Origin: Pyrenophora tritici-repentis
Lineage: Eukaryota; Ascomycota; Dothideomycetes; Pleosporales; Pleosporaceae
Length of the DNA stretch: 64,000 nt
Reading direction: 5' to 3'
Assembly (NCBI RefSeq): GCF_003171515.1
Contig: NC_089390.1
Span: forward strand, 7,440,001 to 7,504,000
A program made the translations under genes and the position numbers. This document shows positions 1 to 11,981 of this stretch, one piece after another. The notes under the pieces are model-generated. The model saw only the letters and a list, made by a program, of their open reading frames with translations, was not told the DNA's origin and made no database searches. Each line of letters starts with the position of its first letter. Position 1 is the stretch's first letter.

Positions 1-1279
1 TGATACCTACTTCACATCATTCATGGTTAACCTCCTGAAGCTGTTCTGCACTGATCGTAGGCTGCTCGAGACTCGTGGCAATCTCATTATCCGACAGTTA
101 TGTCTTACACTCAGCGCTGAGCGTATATATCGGACCATGGCCGACTGTCTCGCTAAGGATGAAGATGTAGAGTTTGCGAGCATAATGGTTCAGAATCTCA
201 ACAACAACCTCATCACTGCGCCCGAACTGGCCGACCTACGGAGACGACTGAGGAATCTTGACAATAGGGTAAGAAAACCTTGTCCATCATGCACTAAAAT
301 ACTAACAAACACAGGACGGACAATCATTTTTTGTTACATTATTCAAGGCTTGGTGCCACAACGCCGTAGCGACCTTCTCACTATGTCTTCTAGCACAAGC
401 TTACGAACAGGCATACCATTTGCTTCAGGTCTTGTAAGTTGTTTAATGGAGTTATTATGAGCTGCAGTACTGACTTGACCCAGCGCCGATCTTGAGATGA
501 CTGTCAACATGCTCATTCAGATCGATAAGCTCGTTCAACTTCTTGAATCACCAGTCTTTACCTGTGAGCATCTCCGACCTAATCTAACTGAAACAGACTG
601 ACAACCATCTTTAGACCTCCGCATGCAACTCCTCGAGCCGGAAAGATACCCGTACCTGTACAAGTGCATGTACGGGCTACTCATGCTTCTCCCCCAATCC
701 TCGGCCTTTGCAGCGCTTAAGAACCGCCTCAACAGCGTCTCGGCCATTGGCTACTTGCACATTGCGCCCCAGCGCAGCAGCTCGACGTATGTCCACCCCT
801 CTTCTTCGTCCCCTACCCTAAACCACTTGCGGCAAAAAAGCTCAGAGATTGGGTCAAACAGTAGTAGCGGCAGCGGTATGACCTCGTCTGGAGGGCCTAA
901 TATCCCCACTTTTGAAAGGCCTGGCAGGCTGAAACCGAGAGATGGACTGGGTGGTGCAGATGCAGGTGGGACTGTCAAGTGGAGTGAGTTGCTAGATAGG
1001 TTCAAACAGACGCAAGAGAAGGCTCGACGCAGTCAGCGAATGGCTAGCTTGGGCGAGGAGGAGGAAATCCAGGAGAAGATGGGTCCGACGGTGCCAACGC
1101 CTTCTGCGCCGCCAAAAAGTGTTGCGGGGTTGAGGCCAGGGAGCCCAGCGGGGGCGATGAGACCGCCTCCTGTGCCAGCACCAGTGGGCCCAGTGCCGGG
1201 ACATAAGCCAAGGTCTAGTCTAAGCAATCTGGGTAGATTTGCTGGTGGTGTTGCTGGACGGAGGAAGGACAAGAAGTAA
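1..1279 (+). CDS. VAC14: Vac14, PI(3,5)P2 regulatory scaffold (5' end outside window)
   Basis: Vac14 scaffolds the Fab1/PIKfyve kinase and Fig4 phosphatase complex that makes and turns over phosphatidylinositol 3,5-bisphosphate on the vacuole membrane. Only the C-terminal part is here, open from base 2. I read exons <1-268, 315-433, 484-563 and 615-1279, with GT-AG introns that rejoin the conserved Fig4-binding region. Recognisable stretches are RGNLIIRQLC, VEFASIMVQNLNNNLITAPE, FKAWCHNAVATFSLCLLAQA, VNMLIQIDKLVQLLESPVFT and ERYPYLYKCMYGLLMLLPQS. After the conserved core (about base 750) the tail is Ser/Pro/Gly-rich and ends in a basic RRKDKK, as in other filamentous fungi. It is convergent with VMA12, 134 bases apart. 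Family assignment is firm; exact splice sites are inferred from homology and consensus. Confidence 0.93.
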
Positions 1280-1413
1280 TAACCAGCCATGTTTTCATGA
1301 TTGATGCGTTTGCGCGAGTGGGCACAAGCTGCATTGCAGGCGTCGTTTTGGGAGCAATGATGGGGCTTTTATGGAGTTCTTCAGCATGGTCGGCGTCAAT
1401 GCAGAGTATTGCT

Positions 1414-2247
1414 TCAACGATGTTTGCCCTTTCTGAACCTGACGCCATCGCCGTCTTTTTCCTTCCACCCCGTCGTGTCTCCTTCAGCTGCATCTGCATG
1501 CTCGCCCAGAACCCATGTCTTGACAATCTCTTTGATCTCGGGTTTTTTCTTCTCAAGCCTCTTGGCCTCGCGCACCTTCCTCACATAACCACCGTACACG
1601 GCCACTTCGGCAATAGCGATGCCGGCGGCTCCTCCCATGCTCAATCCCAGCCTACTTCCCACACTCCAGCTCCGCGCAGCCACCCAAATGAAAACGGCAA
1701 CACAGACAATGGAGACTAATATGTTTATGATTAAGATGATCTGACGGTGGACTTCTTCGTAGGACACGTCGTCTTCTTCGGCGGAGGCCTTGTGAGTGGC
1801 GCCGATGCTAAAGGGCTCTGGGGCACGAGGGAAGCGTTGCGAGAAGGATTCGCGAGTAGGGGTTGGGTGCAACATTCTTTCGTAGGAGAGAGCTTCTTGT
1901 TCGGCGCGGAGACGGGCCATGAGGGCCTGGTATTCTGGTGTTTGGGCAGGCTTCGGGGGCGGTGGTGGGGTGTAGATTGTGGTGTTTTGAAGGAGGGCTG
2001 CCAGGGTTATTGGAGTTTCCTTTACTACTTCTTCAGTCCCTTTGCTACTCTCAGTATCGTAAGGTGCATGCTTCTTGAGTAGCTTGGAAAGGTCAATCAA
2101 CTGGCTATGTGCAATGGGATGCCCAGCTTTGGGTTCCACAAGCACGGGTTCTTCTGGGCGCTGCAGCTTTGCGAATTCATCGGGCACTGCATCCCGGGCT
2201 CTTGTAACAGCCCGGACGATACCGGGGGTCATGGTAAGTAGCACCAT
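1414..2247 (-). CDS. VMA12: Vma12/Vph2-like ER factor for V-ATPase assembly
   Basis: Single-exon gene for a 277-residue protein of the Vma12/TMEM199 family. These ER membrane proteins help assemble the V0 sector of the vacuolar H+-ATPase. The N-terminal half is soluble, with a proline run (YTPPPPPKP) followed by a helical segment (EYQALMARLRAEQEALSYERM) typical of the family. Two hydrophobic segments follow: one around residues 170-190 (IILIINILVSIVCVAVFIWV) and a second Gly/Ala-rich one around 200-220. The tail is basic and lysine-rich, with a possible ER-retention role that I infer only. The ATG at 2247 gives full family length; a second Met five codons later is an alternative. It is divergent from COQ1, with 278 bases between the starts. 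Confidence 0.85.
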   Translation of the reverse strand: MVLLTMTPGIVRAVTRARDAVPDEFAKLQRPEEPVLVEPKAGHPIAHSQLIDLSKLLKKHAPYDTESSKGTEEVVKETPITLAALLQNTTIYTPPPPPKPAQTPEYQALMARLRAEQEALSYERMLHPTPTRESFSQRFPRAPEPFSIGATHKASAEEDDVSYEEVHRQIILIINILVSIVCVAVFIWVAARSWSVGSRLGLSMGGAAGIAIAEVAVYGGYVRKVREAKRLEKKKPEIKEIVKTWVLGEHADAAEGDTTGWKEKDGDGVRFRKGKHR

Positions 2248-2525
2248 GTTTGATGAGTGTGTTGTGGTGGGAAAGTCGGCCTTTCGCTCGCGCAGACACG
2301 CCGCGTAGTGAGCAGCGACAGGGATGTACGGATGAGACAGGGTAGTTGATTCCGAACGTCATGATATTTTGGATTGGACAAATCTAGCCGATATCAACGA
2401 AGACGACTTTGTCCTAGCTCGTCTCACCACCACCCACCCTCTTTCCAGGCCCTGGGACCCGCATACACTCGCTCAATTGCACGTCTACTTGCTTCTTCCG
2501 AGATATTCAAGACCACATTCCTTCC

Positions 2526-3946
2526 ATGACGAGCCGTACACCCCGGCTCGCCGCCTCGGTCGCGCGACAGCAAGCTTCCTCAACAATCCTCCGCCCATCA
2601 TGTCCCTACCATAACGCCGCCTTCTCTCGCTCGCCGCAGAGTCAAAATGCAACAAAATCACTATATCACCCCTCGAGACGGCGGTATCAGTCGTCATGGG
2701 CAGCTGCCGCGCACGTTGCGCAAAACGTCATGTCGTCGCCCCCACCAGATGCGCCCATCAAAATGGATCCCTTCCAAACCGTAGCACGAGAGATGAAGTT
2801 TCTCACCGGAAACATACGCCAATTACTAGGTTCTGGACACCCCACCCTGGATACCGTGGCCAAATACTACACGCAGAGTGAGGGCAAATATGTGCGACCC
2901 ATGCTGGTTCTGCTCATGAGCCGAGCGACGGCGCTCACACCCCGAAGTTCAAGAGGAGGCATGGGCATTGGAAGTCAAAGTGCAGATATTTCCATAACAA
3001 ACCCAACTATTCTTGCAGATGAGAACCCAGATTGCAACCCCATTAGCAGTATACGACACGACTCTGCCTACACGAGCGAAGACAGCGATATCCTCCCCAG
3101 CCAACGCCGATTAGCAGAAATCACCGAACTCATCCACACAGCTTCTCTACTACACGACGATGTCATCGACCACTCCGTCTCCCGGCGTTCCGCACCATCG
3201 GCAAACGTCGAGTTCGGCAACAAAATGGCCGTGCTGGCAGGCGACTTCCTCCTAGGAAGAGCCTCCGTTGCGCTAGCCCGACTCCGCGATCCAGAAGTCA
3301 CTGAGCTCTTAGCAACCGTCATCGCAAACCTAGTCGAGGGCGAGTTCATGCAACTCAAGAACACTGCGCGCGACGACAAGAACCCGGCGTGGACTGAAGA
3401 TACCGTTTCTTACTACCTCCAGAAAACATACCTCAAATCGGCCTCGCTCATCTCCAAAAGCTGTCGTGCCGCTGCTATTCTTGGCGGCTCAACACCAGAT
3501 GTTGTAGAAGCGGCGTATCTCTACGGCAAGAACCTCGGCCTCGCTTTCCAACTTGTAGACGACATGCTCGACTACACCGTCTCCGAGGCTGAACTAGGGA
3601 AACCAGCTGGCGCAGATCTAGAACTTGGGCTTGCGACTGCGCCACTGCTTTTTGCGTGGAAGGAGGATGAGAGTTTGGGACGGTTGGTTGGAAGGAAGTT
3701 TTCACAGCAAGGGGATGTGCAACGGGTAAGTTCAAATGAACATGCATGTGAGGATTGGAAAAGGCTAATTATGATGTAAAATAGGCAAGAGAGATTGTAG
3801 CACGTAGCTCAGGTCTCGAGCAAACGCGTGCCCTGGCGCAGGAATACGTCGATAAAGCTATTGAAGCGATATCCTTCTTCCCCGAAAGCGAAGCCAAGAC
3901 GGGTCTGGTGGAGATGTGCACAAAGGTTATGAAGAGGAGGAAATGA
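2526..3946 (+). CDS. COQ1: Mitochondrial polyprenyl diphosphate synthase (ubiquinone side chain)
   Basis: Trans-prenyltransferase that builds the polyprenyl diphosphate tail of ubiquinone in mitochondria. Exons 2526-3725 and 3785-3946 give 453 residues. The first 60 or so residues are rich in Arg, Ser and Ala and poor in acidic residues, like a mitochondrial presequence. The first aspartate-rich motif is LLHDDVIDHS (about residue 210). The second is LVDDMLDY (about 344), slightly degenerate at its first position as is common in long-chain synthases. GKYVRPMLVLLMS and GEFMQLKN are further family blocks. The intron falls between R400 and the terminal exon, which restores the conserved EIVARSSGLEQTRALAQEY and ends VMKRRK. 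An acidic or serine-rich insertion of about 45 residues near residues 140-190 is typical of fungal homologues. Product chain length cannot be told from sequence. Confidence 0.93.
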
Positions 3947-4407
3947 AGACGTCACCATCGTATCTGTTGTATTGTGAACAAGATTGAAAGCAAAAAGCTT
4001 TGGGAATAGCAACACCATCGAAGCTGGACACCTAGTGAGGCATGTTTATTATACCTTTTGTATGGCGGGTAAATCGAGGGTTTACTTATCGTAAGGCATG
4101 AAGCGGCAAGAGAGGAATAATGGATCAACATGTCACGTAAGCAGAATCAAAGCAGCTTACTTGCGTTATTCCGTTTTTCTCTAGCCATGGTTTGGGGGGA
4201 GGGATGGCAAAAAACTCTACTTTCTGTACATGTACACAATGTTTGGGTTTGGGAGTCGCTGGGGGGCTTCAACGTGGTTGAAAGGATTAGTCGCAATGCA
4301 GGAAATGACGATATTCATAATTCAAGGCTCATCACTCAATCCACGTCAACATGATGTCCAATTCCTTATTTTGCTAATATGCCCATGTTGACCACGCAAT
4401 CTGCATT
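3947..4407. other. Intergenic, convergent 3' ends of COQ1 and HIS7
   Basis: A 461-base stretch between two converging genes. Only short, unconvincing ORFs occur and no RNA gene or repeat was seen. It should hold both polyadenylation regions. Confidence 0.6.
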
Positions 4408-6190
4408 CTATATATCCTGTTCGAAAGGACGCACAAGTTGCCCTTTTGCTTGCAAGTGGTCTTTGACCTGCTTGACCGTATATTCGCTTCTGTGAAACTG
4501 TGGAGAGAGTCAGCAATCCGTTCCATAATCCATCAAAGTAGAGGACTGCTAAACTCACCATTCCAGCCCCAAGTGCAGCATCCGTCCTGGTCTGCGCAAA
4601 CACGTCTTCAAAATGTCCTGGGTGTCCCGCGCCACTACTCGCGATAACCGGAATCTTAATCGCGTCCTTGACATCATTGATAAGTTCAGTGTCGAATCCG
4701 CTATTGCTGCCATCCTTGTCTATACAGTTTAATAGAATCTCGCCTGCGCCCATGGCTTCGACGGCAGTGACGAGTTGTCGGACGTCAAAGTCGCGGCCTT
4801 CGCGTCCACCCTTGATGGTACATTGGTACCAGCAGTATTGCTCGCCGTTTGGTCCTGGGGTAGCAGTCTTGATGGTGTGGTGGGGTGTAGCGTCTGGCGA
4901 GGCGACGTAGACGCGCTTTGGGTCTACGCTGATGACGACGGCTTGGTTGCCGTAGGCTGAGGATATAGTTTCTATGGCTGTGGTTCCGGATAACTTACCG
5001 CCGCGCGCATAGTACTCTTCTGCTGCGGTGACGGCGTCGGAGCCTATGCTTACTTTGTCGGCGCCTGATTTGAAGTACATGGTGGCGATGTCCAGGGCTG
5101 AGATTTTGGTTCCGTCCGTATCTACTGTGTCGCGTATGCCTCCGCCTATTGTGAGTGGGACAAAGACTGTTTCACTGGTTCGACGAAGGATCTCGAGCAT
5201 GGGCGTGTCGGCCACCGGGCAGTTGCGGAATGATGTGATGTTGAGGAAGGTGACTTCGTCGGCGCCTTGCTCGTAGTATTTCTTGGCCATGTCGACGGGC
5301 TTGCCCAGATTTCGTACCGCATTTCCGGCGCCTTCTTTCTCTCGGACATCATATTGGTCGCCCTTGGTCACTACAAGATCGCCTTGGTCGTTTGTCCGGA
5401 CGTCGAGACATGCGATAACACGCCTGGTAAGCCCTTCTCTTATATCAGCGTCTGATGGCTTCTCGGGCAGTGGCGACAGCCTGTTCTGGTCTAGGAATGC
5501 CTTAAGGACACGCAGTCCTGCAGCTCCACTCTTCTCGGGGTGGAACTGAGTGGCAAAGATGTTGTTTTTGGCGACTGCGCCCACAAACTCCTCATCGCCG
5601 TAGCGCGCAGTTGCAATTGCCCAGCCATGCTTTTCTAACTCGCCCTCCTTATAAAGCGCGGCATATGAGTGGACGTAGTAGTACTTGGATGTTGGTCGCA
5701 GTCCGTACAGCGATTGGTCAGTCATGTCGCCTTGCCGCGAAGTGTTGGCGCTATTCCATCCGATGTGCGGTACGCTCTTGTCTGTGTCGCGGAACTTGCG
5801 CAGTTTGGTCGGAATGAAGCCGAAGCCTTTGACCTTCTCATCTTCTTCCGAGCCTTCAAATAGCGCCTGCAGACCAACACAAATTCCCATCAGTGGTTTC
5901 CCGGCTTTGACGTGTTCGCGAATCGGCTCCATGTAGCCTGCATTCTGTAGCTGCGAGAGACAGTGACCAAAGTGGCCTACACCAGGAATGATGAGTTTCT
6001 ACGGGCGATGCTGTATCAGCACCTGTCAATTGATGTGCGATTCTTTATAAACGGGTCTTAGTAGTACCTCTGCAGCAGGGACATCAGTAGGTGACTTGAC
6101 CCATTCTACGGTATAGCCGACTTTCTCAATGGCATTTACCAAAGATCTAACATTGCCAGCAACATAATCGAGCAAGTGAACGGTCGGCAT
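4408..6190 (-). CDS. HIS7: Imidazole glycerol phosphate synthase, fused HisH-HisF
   Basis: Bifunctional enzyme of histidine biosynthesis. The N-terminal glutamine amidotransferase feeds ammonia to the C-terminal (beta-alpha)8 cyclase, giving imidazole glycerol phosphate and AICAR. Exons on the minus strand are 6190-6068, 5998-4559 and 4497-4408, giving 550 residues, close to yeast His7. The start [20 protein letters not shown] is the expected HisH N-terminus. Splicing at 6067/5999 restores [11 protein letters not shown]. The amidotransferase nucleophile lies in [13 protein letters not shown], with the His/Glu pair in QFHPEKSG. The cyclase half carries [15 protein letters not shown] and [13 protein letters not shown]. 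The last exon adds [15 protein letters not shown] and ends in FEQDI. Divergent from IMP3 (248 bases). A GCN4/CPC1-type hexamer lies 48 bases upstream. Confidence 0.96.
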
Positions 6191-6237
6191 CTTGAAGAGT
6201 CTTGAAGAATGACACAAAGAAGAAGACAGGACGAGAG

Positions 6238-6243
6238 TGACTC
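6238..6243. promoter_or_regulatory. Candidate GCN4/CPC1-type site upstream of HIS7
   Basis: TGACTC at 6238-6243 is six of seven bases of the amino-acid-control consensus TGA(C/G)TCA, 48 bases from the HIS7 start codon. General amino acid control of histidine genes is established in fungi. Binding here is inferred. Confidence 0.4.
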
Positions 6244-6438
6244 CAACGCGACGGTAAAGGGAAATTTGGATGCACCCCGCCGTCATTGGAGGGGTACCAC
6301 GCTACCCACTAGCGCCCGCAGCACCCCTGTCACGAATCTTGGCATCTAATGTTCGTCTTCGCGCCCAACTTTTCGCCGACGTACAACCAACCCATCTTAA
6401 CGCGCCGCACGTAAAGACATATTAAGTAAATCTTCAAC

Positions 6439-7162
6439 ATGGTGCGCAAACTCAAGCACCACGAGCAGAAGCTCCTGAAGAAGGTATGTGCCAACCAGCG
6501 CATTCGACAGACGCGCGAAGCTCCAGACCAAAGTCTTCGACGCCATACAGGAAACCTCTTCGAGTGCTGATTCCAGGTTCCCAGGTCGACTTCAACACAT
6601 ACAAAAGCGACAATGATCATCGGGAAGCAGCGGTAATGCGCCGCTATGCCATCCAAGGCCGAGACGACTACCGAAAATACAACCAGCTCGCTGGTTCTCT
6701 GCGACAACTCGCGCACAAGATTGCCGCCTTGGACCCGTCGGATCCGTTCAGAAGAAAACATGAAGACTTGATGCTGGAGAAGCTTTGGGATATGGGAATT
6801 CTCGGTACTGGTGGAGGCGGCAGGGGGAAGCTGAGCGACATCGAGCATAAGGTTACTGTGTCTGCGTTTGCACGGAGGAGATTGCCTGTTGTAATGACCC
6901 GGCTGCGCATGTCGGATCATATCCAGGCGGCAACAACCCTTATCGAGCAGGGGCACGTCCGCGTTGGAACGGACGTTATCACCGACCCGGCATATCTCGT
7001 CACAAGGTGAGTGGCTGGGAAGCACGTTGCATGACGTGAGCTGTGGCTAACTAGTCCAGGAACATGGAGGACTTTGTGACCTGGGTCGACTCTTCCAAGA
7101 TCAAGCGCAACATCATGAAGTACCGCGACAAGCTGGACGACTTCGAACTCGAAGCCGTATGA
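6439..7162 (+). CDS. IMP3: U3 snoRNP protein Imp3, S4-domain family
   Basis: Imp3 is a nucleolar component of the small-subunit processome that helps base-pair U3 snoRNA with pre-rRNA. Exons 6439-6483, 6585-7006 and 7060-7162 give 189 residues (yeast is 183). The 15-codon first exon encodes [15 protein letters not shown]. The second starts [20 protein letters not shown]. An S4 RNA-binding domain follows, including [19 protein letters not shown] and the [10 protein letters not shown] loop. The final exon gives [20 protein letters not shown]. Introns have GTATGT/CAG and GTGAGT/CAG ends. It is convergent with the flavin monooxygenase gene, 117 bases apart. Confidence 0.94.
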
Positions 7163-7279
7163 GATGATTACCTGATTTATTGTGAATGGGCGTTATGGGC
7201 TTCTACAGCATCTCACGGCGTTACGGCATGACCTTTGATATCCGGATATAAACAAAATTCAATCCTTTACGCTTCGCAT

Positions 7280-8993
7280 TTATGGCGAAGCTACGTCCGA
7301 AACAACAAAGCCTTTCCATCCATCCATCGTCTCACGACATTGCTTCTCGTAGTTACTGATACCCAAGATATACAGCTGATTCTCCGCCTTTTTACCCGGA
7401 ACATTACTCGTATTCCACCACGAGTCCGTGTGCGGGTACAATGTACGGCTTGTCGACACATCAATACCCTCCTTCCACCCTTCCTCCGCCTCCCTCGTCG
7501 GCTCGATAATCTTGTTCATTCCCAGCCTAACAATTGTATCGCACGCAAAATCGCACTGACATTCTATAACCGTCGGTCCATTCGCCAGCGCATTCGGTGC
7601 CTGGCGCGAGTAAACCATAAACGCATTGGGGAACCCATGTACCATCATCCCCAAATACGTCCGCACGCCATCTTGCCACACATCCTTGATATCCACGCCA
7701 TGCTTATTCTTGAGACCCATACTCGTGACCGATCCAGTGATACTATCGAACCCTGTAGCACACACAATGCAATCGAACTCTCGTTCCTGGTCACCCAGCT
7801 GTAGCCCTCGTTCGGTAAACCCGCGTATGCCACAGTCCTTCAGATCCAGAATATCAATATTCTCCTGATTCAGTACATCGTAGTAATCTTGCTCCAACGG
7901 CGTACGCTTCGTACTAAAGTAAAACGACATCTCATCCCGCGCCATCAACGCCTGTTTCTTACAGTCCGTCAATCGCTGCCGTACCTTTTTCTTCCAAAAC
8001 TCGTACACCAATTCATTCGCCTCTTTATCCAGCATGATGTTGTTGTAATTTCGCAGCAGGAACTGCATACCACCCGCCGCCCAAATCTCCTCAAAGTAGC
8101 TCTCTCGCTCCTCGGTGGGGACATCTTGTGCACGCTTGTTCAACCGTGTGTTCGGTATTCCGACGGCGGAAGCGCGTGCGGCGGCAAGTAGTACGGGGAG
8201 GTTATCGCGGAAAGCGGTTATCTCATCTGGAGACCATGTTTTTTGCACCATGGGGAGGCAGTAGGATGGGCGACGTACGAGGAGTGTGAGATGGGATGCT
8301 TGTTTGCCTAGTTCTTGGGTGAGTTGAACGGATGTTGCTCCTCCGCCTATGATGGCGACTTTTTTGCCTTTTACCCTGATGCCTTCGTTCCATTGTGCTG
8401 GATGGATTAGAAGGCCCTTGTAGTTGGCTTTTCCGGGCCAGGAGGGGGTGTATGGTTTGTGCAGGAGCCTTGTTGCTAGGACTAGCCATCTTGATCTGGC
8501 TGTCACTCCTGACTCAGTTCGGATCGTCCAATCTGCGATGCTGTTGTCCCAGGTACAACCACACACTCTTGCGTTGAATGTTGTGTCGCGCCGTAGTCCG
8601 AGCGCCTTGTCAATGTGCGCCATGTACCTTCTCAGCTCGTGGTGATCGGGGAAACGCGAGGAAAAGGTCCATGTGTTGTAGACTTCGGGGATGCTGAGTT
8701 GGTAGAAGGGTGTTTCGCTGTCAACACGTGCGCCGGGATATCGGTTACAGTGCCATGCTCCGCCAAAGTCGGATCCTGTTTTGTTTGAGGATTAGTATTT
8801 TGAAGAGAAAGAGACAGGAGAGTGGAAGTTGCGAACCGGCTTCGAAGATGTGGGAATGGAGGCTTTGATTACGGAAACGGTGGAGAGCGCTGATGCCCGA
8901 GAAACCGGCGCCTATGATTATGACGTCGTATTTCTGGTCTTGAGTTGTAGGAACAGGGCTGTGTGAGTTGAGCAGGGGTGGTGTTCGTAGCAT
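7280..8993 (-). CDS. Flavin-binding (Baeyer-Villiger type) monooxygenase
   Basis: FAD- and NADPH-dependent oxygenase. Exons 8993-8837 and 8775-7280 give 550 residues. The FAD Rossmann motif is at residues 24-36 (VIIIGAGFSGISA). The splice restores FEAGSDFGGAWHCNRYPGAR, the conserved substrate and FAD block. The BVMO fingerprint FxGxxxHxxxW appears as YKGLLIHPAQW, with Tyr in the first position. The NADPH-binding site is KKVAIIGGGATS. CATGFDS is the conserved ATG-like motif before the C-terminus. The intron has a poor 5' site (GTTCGC), but the join is supported by the protein. The substrate is unknown. The next gene, on the same strand, is a TRI12-like exporter, so a small metabolite-handling pair is possible but unproven. 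Confidence 0.88.
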
Positions 8994-9596
8994 AGTACTA
9001 GAATTATATGTTTGAGACGGACACGAGAGATGTATTCAGTGGTGCTATATAGAACGCTAGAAGATCGGAAGAGGAGTGAGGAAGATAGCGACGCATTCGA
9101 ACAAGAGAGAGTTAGAAAGACTATTAATAAAAAAACGCATTATTTTCAAGTCCGGGAAGTTTCCTAATAGATCGCTGAACTGTTCGAGCCATCCTCGTAA
9201 GCCCTTCCTGTCATTCCTGCAGCTGTCTTACCCTTGTCTTTTGAACAAGTCGGTATTGGCCAAAACCTTATTATGAGACGGAAAGGACATTAGTTCATTC
9301 CTGGCGTTGTGGTTCGTTCGATCGTGGCTGGCTGTGAGCTGTAATCGAGAGAGGAAGAGGAAGCTTGCTGATTTAGGCTGTTATGGGCGGCGGTTAGTTA
9401 CACCAAGCGGGGTAGCCCGGTTTTACAGTAACCGCACAATATCATAGAGCATAAGAAATACAGGCAAGGAGATCACAAATAGGAACATTGAGCATGGACA
9501 TTGGAGTGCTGAGCGAACATCAATAAGACGAAATGGAAACTTGAGAGTGGACCGTTGTGGTGGCATCATCATATTTGGTCATCAATTCTAGCGTGG
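8994..9596. other. Intergenic between monooxygenase start and MFS stop
   Basis: 603 bases containing the monooxygenase promoter and the 3' region of the MFS exporter. No convincing ORF, RNA gene or repeat was seen. Confidence 0.5.
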
Positions 9597-11441
9597 TCAT
9601 TGCTGACCTGCCTCCGCACCTTTCCTTTCCTGGAGCTCTTTTCTGTCCCTTCTCTGTATAGCGACTGTCTTGCTGGTGTATTTTCTCTTGTCTACTGATG
9701 GAATGAAGAAAGCCGCGACGACGCCTAGCAATCCAAATGCCAAAGCCACTAAATACGACAAGTGCGCGCCCTCGAGGTAGGCTTCTTGATTGCTCAGTAC
9801 CGCGGCGGCTTTGACGGACGGTGTGATTCCAGGGATAGCTGCGTAACCCGCTGCGGTATTTGCTCTCGCCGCGGTGACGAGTCGAGCGATAGTGGAAGAG
9901 GGGAGATCAAAGGAAGCAAGATTAGTTCGGACGCGCTCTGGTAGAACATGTCCATATTTGTTGTTTGTGACATTGACGAAAATGGCAGTAGCTACCGCGC
10001 CAGCGAGAAGACGCGATGTCCCGGCAAGACCAGCTGCAGTACCAATGTCTTCTTGATATACGATACCAAATCCAACGAGAACCATGCCATTGAGAAGGTT
10101 GACAGAAGTGCAGGTTGAGATAATGACTGTGAGAAAGATCGATTTGACGGGGCTGTCCATAGAAGAGGTGGACATGGCTCCTACGCAAGCGGTCTGGAGC
10201 GCGACTGCAAACATGATAACCCAGCGCTGGTGACCGATCATCTTGCTGAATGCTACAATGATACCGCCGGTTATGGTGCCTAGCGGGAGAACTTCTGCGT
10301 ATAGACCTTTGGAGACTTCGTCGCTGGCGTAGATGAGCTGCGATAGACGGGGCCAGAGCGTGGCTTGACTGTAGTACTGCATCCCACCAATGGCCATAAC
10401 TAGCATCGGCACTGTAAAGTGCCGCTTGGCTCTGAACAGACGTGGCGGAAACAGTGGTGCTGTCAATGTGCAGTGGGCCTCATAAAACCCCAGAGCAACC
10501 AACGTCAGCAGGCCGATGATGATAGGCGCAAGTACCGTCGCCGAAATCCAAGGAGCCATTGAGCCTCCCCAACTGACGCCTACAATGAAAAGCGTACAGC
10601 CTGCGAGGAACAGAAACAAGCCAAGCCAATCAAACTCTCTCAGGAGCTGCCTAGCAGACTTTCCATGCTCGATTCTTTTCTCTTTCCAAGAAGGTGGGTT
10701 GTAAAAGAAGAATAAGAGAACTAGGTTGATGGACTGAAAAGCTATCATGACATAATAGCAAATACGCCAATTCCCAGTCTGCTTGATAATGACCCAGCTC
10801 ACCAAAGGCATAATTTGTGCGATAACGGACGCAGCATCGAACAATCCAATAGTAACATGTCGATACTTGCTGGGCACAATCTCTTGCACCGCTCCAAAAG
10901 CCATCTCCAGAAACCCAGAACCGCAGCCAAATAAGGCTCCCCCAGCTATCATCTGATTGATGCTTTGTCCGGTGGCAGAGACGATACTGCCAATTATGAG
11001 GATCACTGCACCAGCGATGAAGAAGTATCTCCTGCCAAAGAGGTCCGATAATCGTCCGCCAACCGTGACAAACATTGCGCCTCCAAGATTCCAGGATATC
11101 GTTATCCATGTATACCGGGCGTCAGGCCCAAGGTCGGCATTGATGTATGTGAGAATAGCTGGCGGAATGAGGAGCGTGAAGAGGTAGGCGTTGTAGCACA
11201 TGGCCATTGATACCGCGGCCATGATTGTGCGGACTCATAAATTGTCAGTGCAATGCTTCACTCCGATAGTTTTGTTAAGACACTTACAAGTCATACCAAC
11301 ATCTTCACCTGTATCTTGTAAATGTCTAACGATTTCCTCGTTCGCATCATCATGAAATCGCGCATCTTGATCCGACGTAGTGGCATTGTCGAGGTTTTCG
11401 ACATGCCTTACAGAAGTCTTGTCATTTTCGAGTGCAGCCAT
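9597..11441 (-). CDS. MFS exporter, TRI12-like (trichothecene/siderophore-type efflux)
   Basis: A 596-residue membrane transporter from exons 11441-11288 and 11233-9597. The 51-residue N-terminus is hydrophilic and acidic. The splice gives GMTFRTIMAAVSMAM, entering the first membrane helix. About 14 hydrophobic segments follow. Family cues are LLIPPAILTYINADLG, WNLGGAMFVTVGGRLSDLFG (the MFS loop motif GxLSDxxGRR), FDWLGLFLFLAG and VSWGGSMAPW. These match the TRI12/siderophore-transporter branch of the major facilitator superfamily. The C-terminus is basic and charged (KRKYTSKTVAIQRRDRKE). The TTATGAG 3' splice acceptor is weakly supported apart from frame and homology. The substrate is unknown. 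Same strand as the flavin monooxygenase downstream and the acetate transporter upstream. Confidence 0.86.
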
Positions 11442-11981
11442 TGCACAAAATAATAAAAAAGAAAGGGCTTCAGATAACATGCAATGCTATACCCGTGGCG
11501 AAAGATAAGGATCAACAGGATCCTAAATAGCATATCCCCACAATCTGGTCCCACATACCCGATGGCATCACTCTACCGAAGTACATCTCCCGAAAGTGCA
11601 TATATCTGCTACATATCACTAATGCACAAACTAGTAGTGTCGAAACGGGGAAGTTCGGTGATGCTCTACCGACATGCAGATGAACATGAATATTGCTGCT
11701 TCAGGTGAAGATCGGCATGTAGCGTGGCGCCGATCGTGAAGCGTCATTGGTGTATGGAATCCTGTGATCGGAAAAGCTTAGCCACTATTCAACTTTTGTA
11801 GACAAGTATGGCTATCGTTGTCCTTGCTGCACTGTTCTACTTGCGTTCCAGAAGGTCGCAAAGATTCCCTAGTTTGAATACTGTACATCATGTCGTGTGC
11901 GACATGGCCATGCGAAGCGGTGCCTACAGACTTCGGGATATGCGTCTGTGTCCTTTAACGTTCCCATCAGATTCTCGAGAT
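11442..11981. other. Intergenic upstream of the TRI12-like exporter
   Basis: 540 bases between the MFS start and the stop of the acetate transporter. Only short unsupported ORFs are present. It presumably contains the exporter promoter. Confidence 0.5.
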
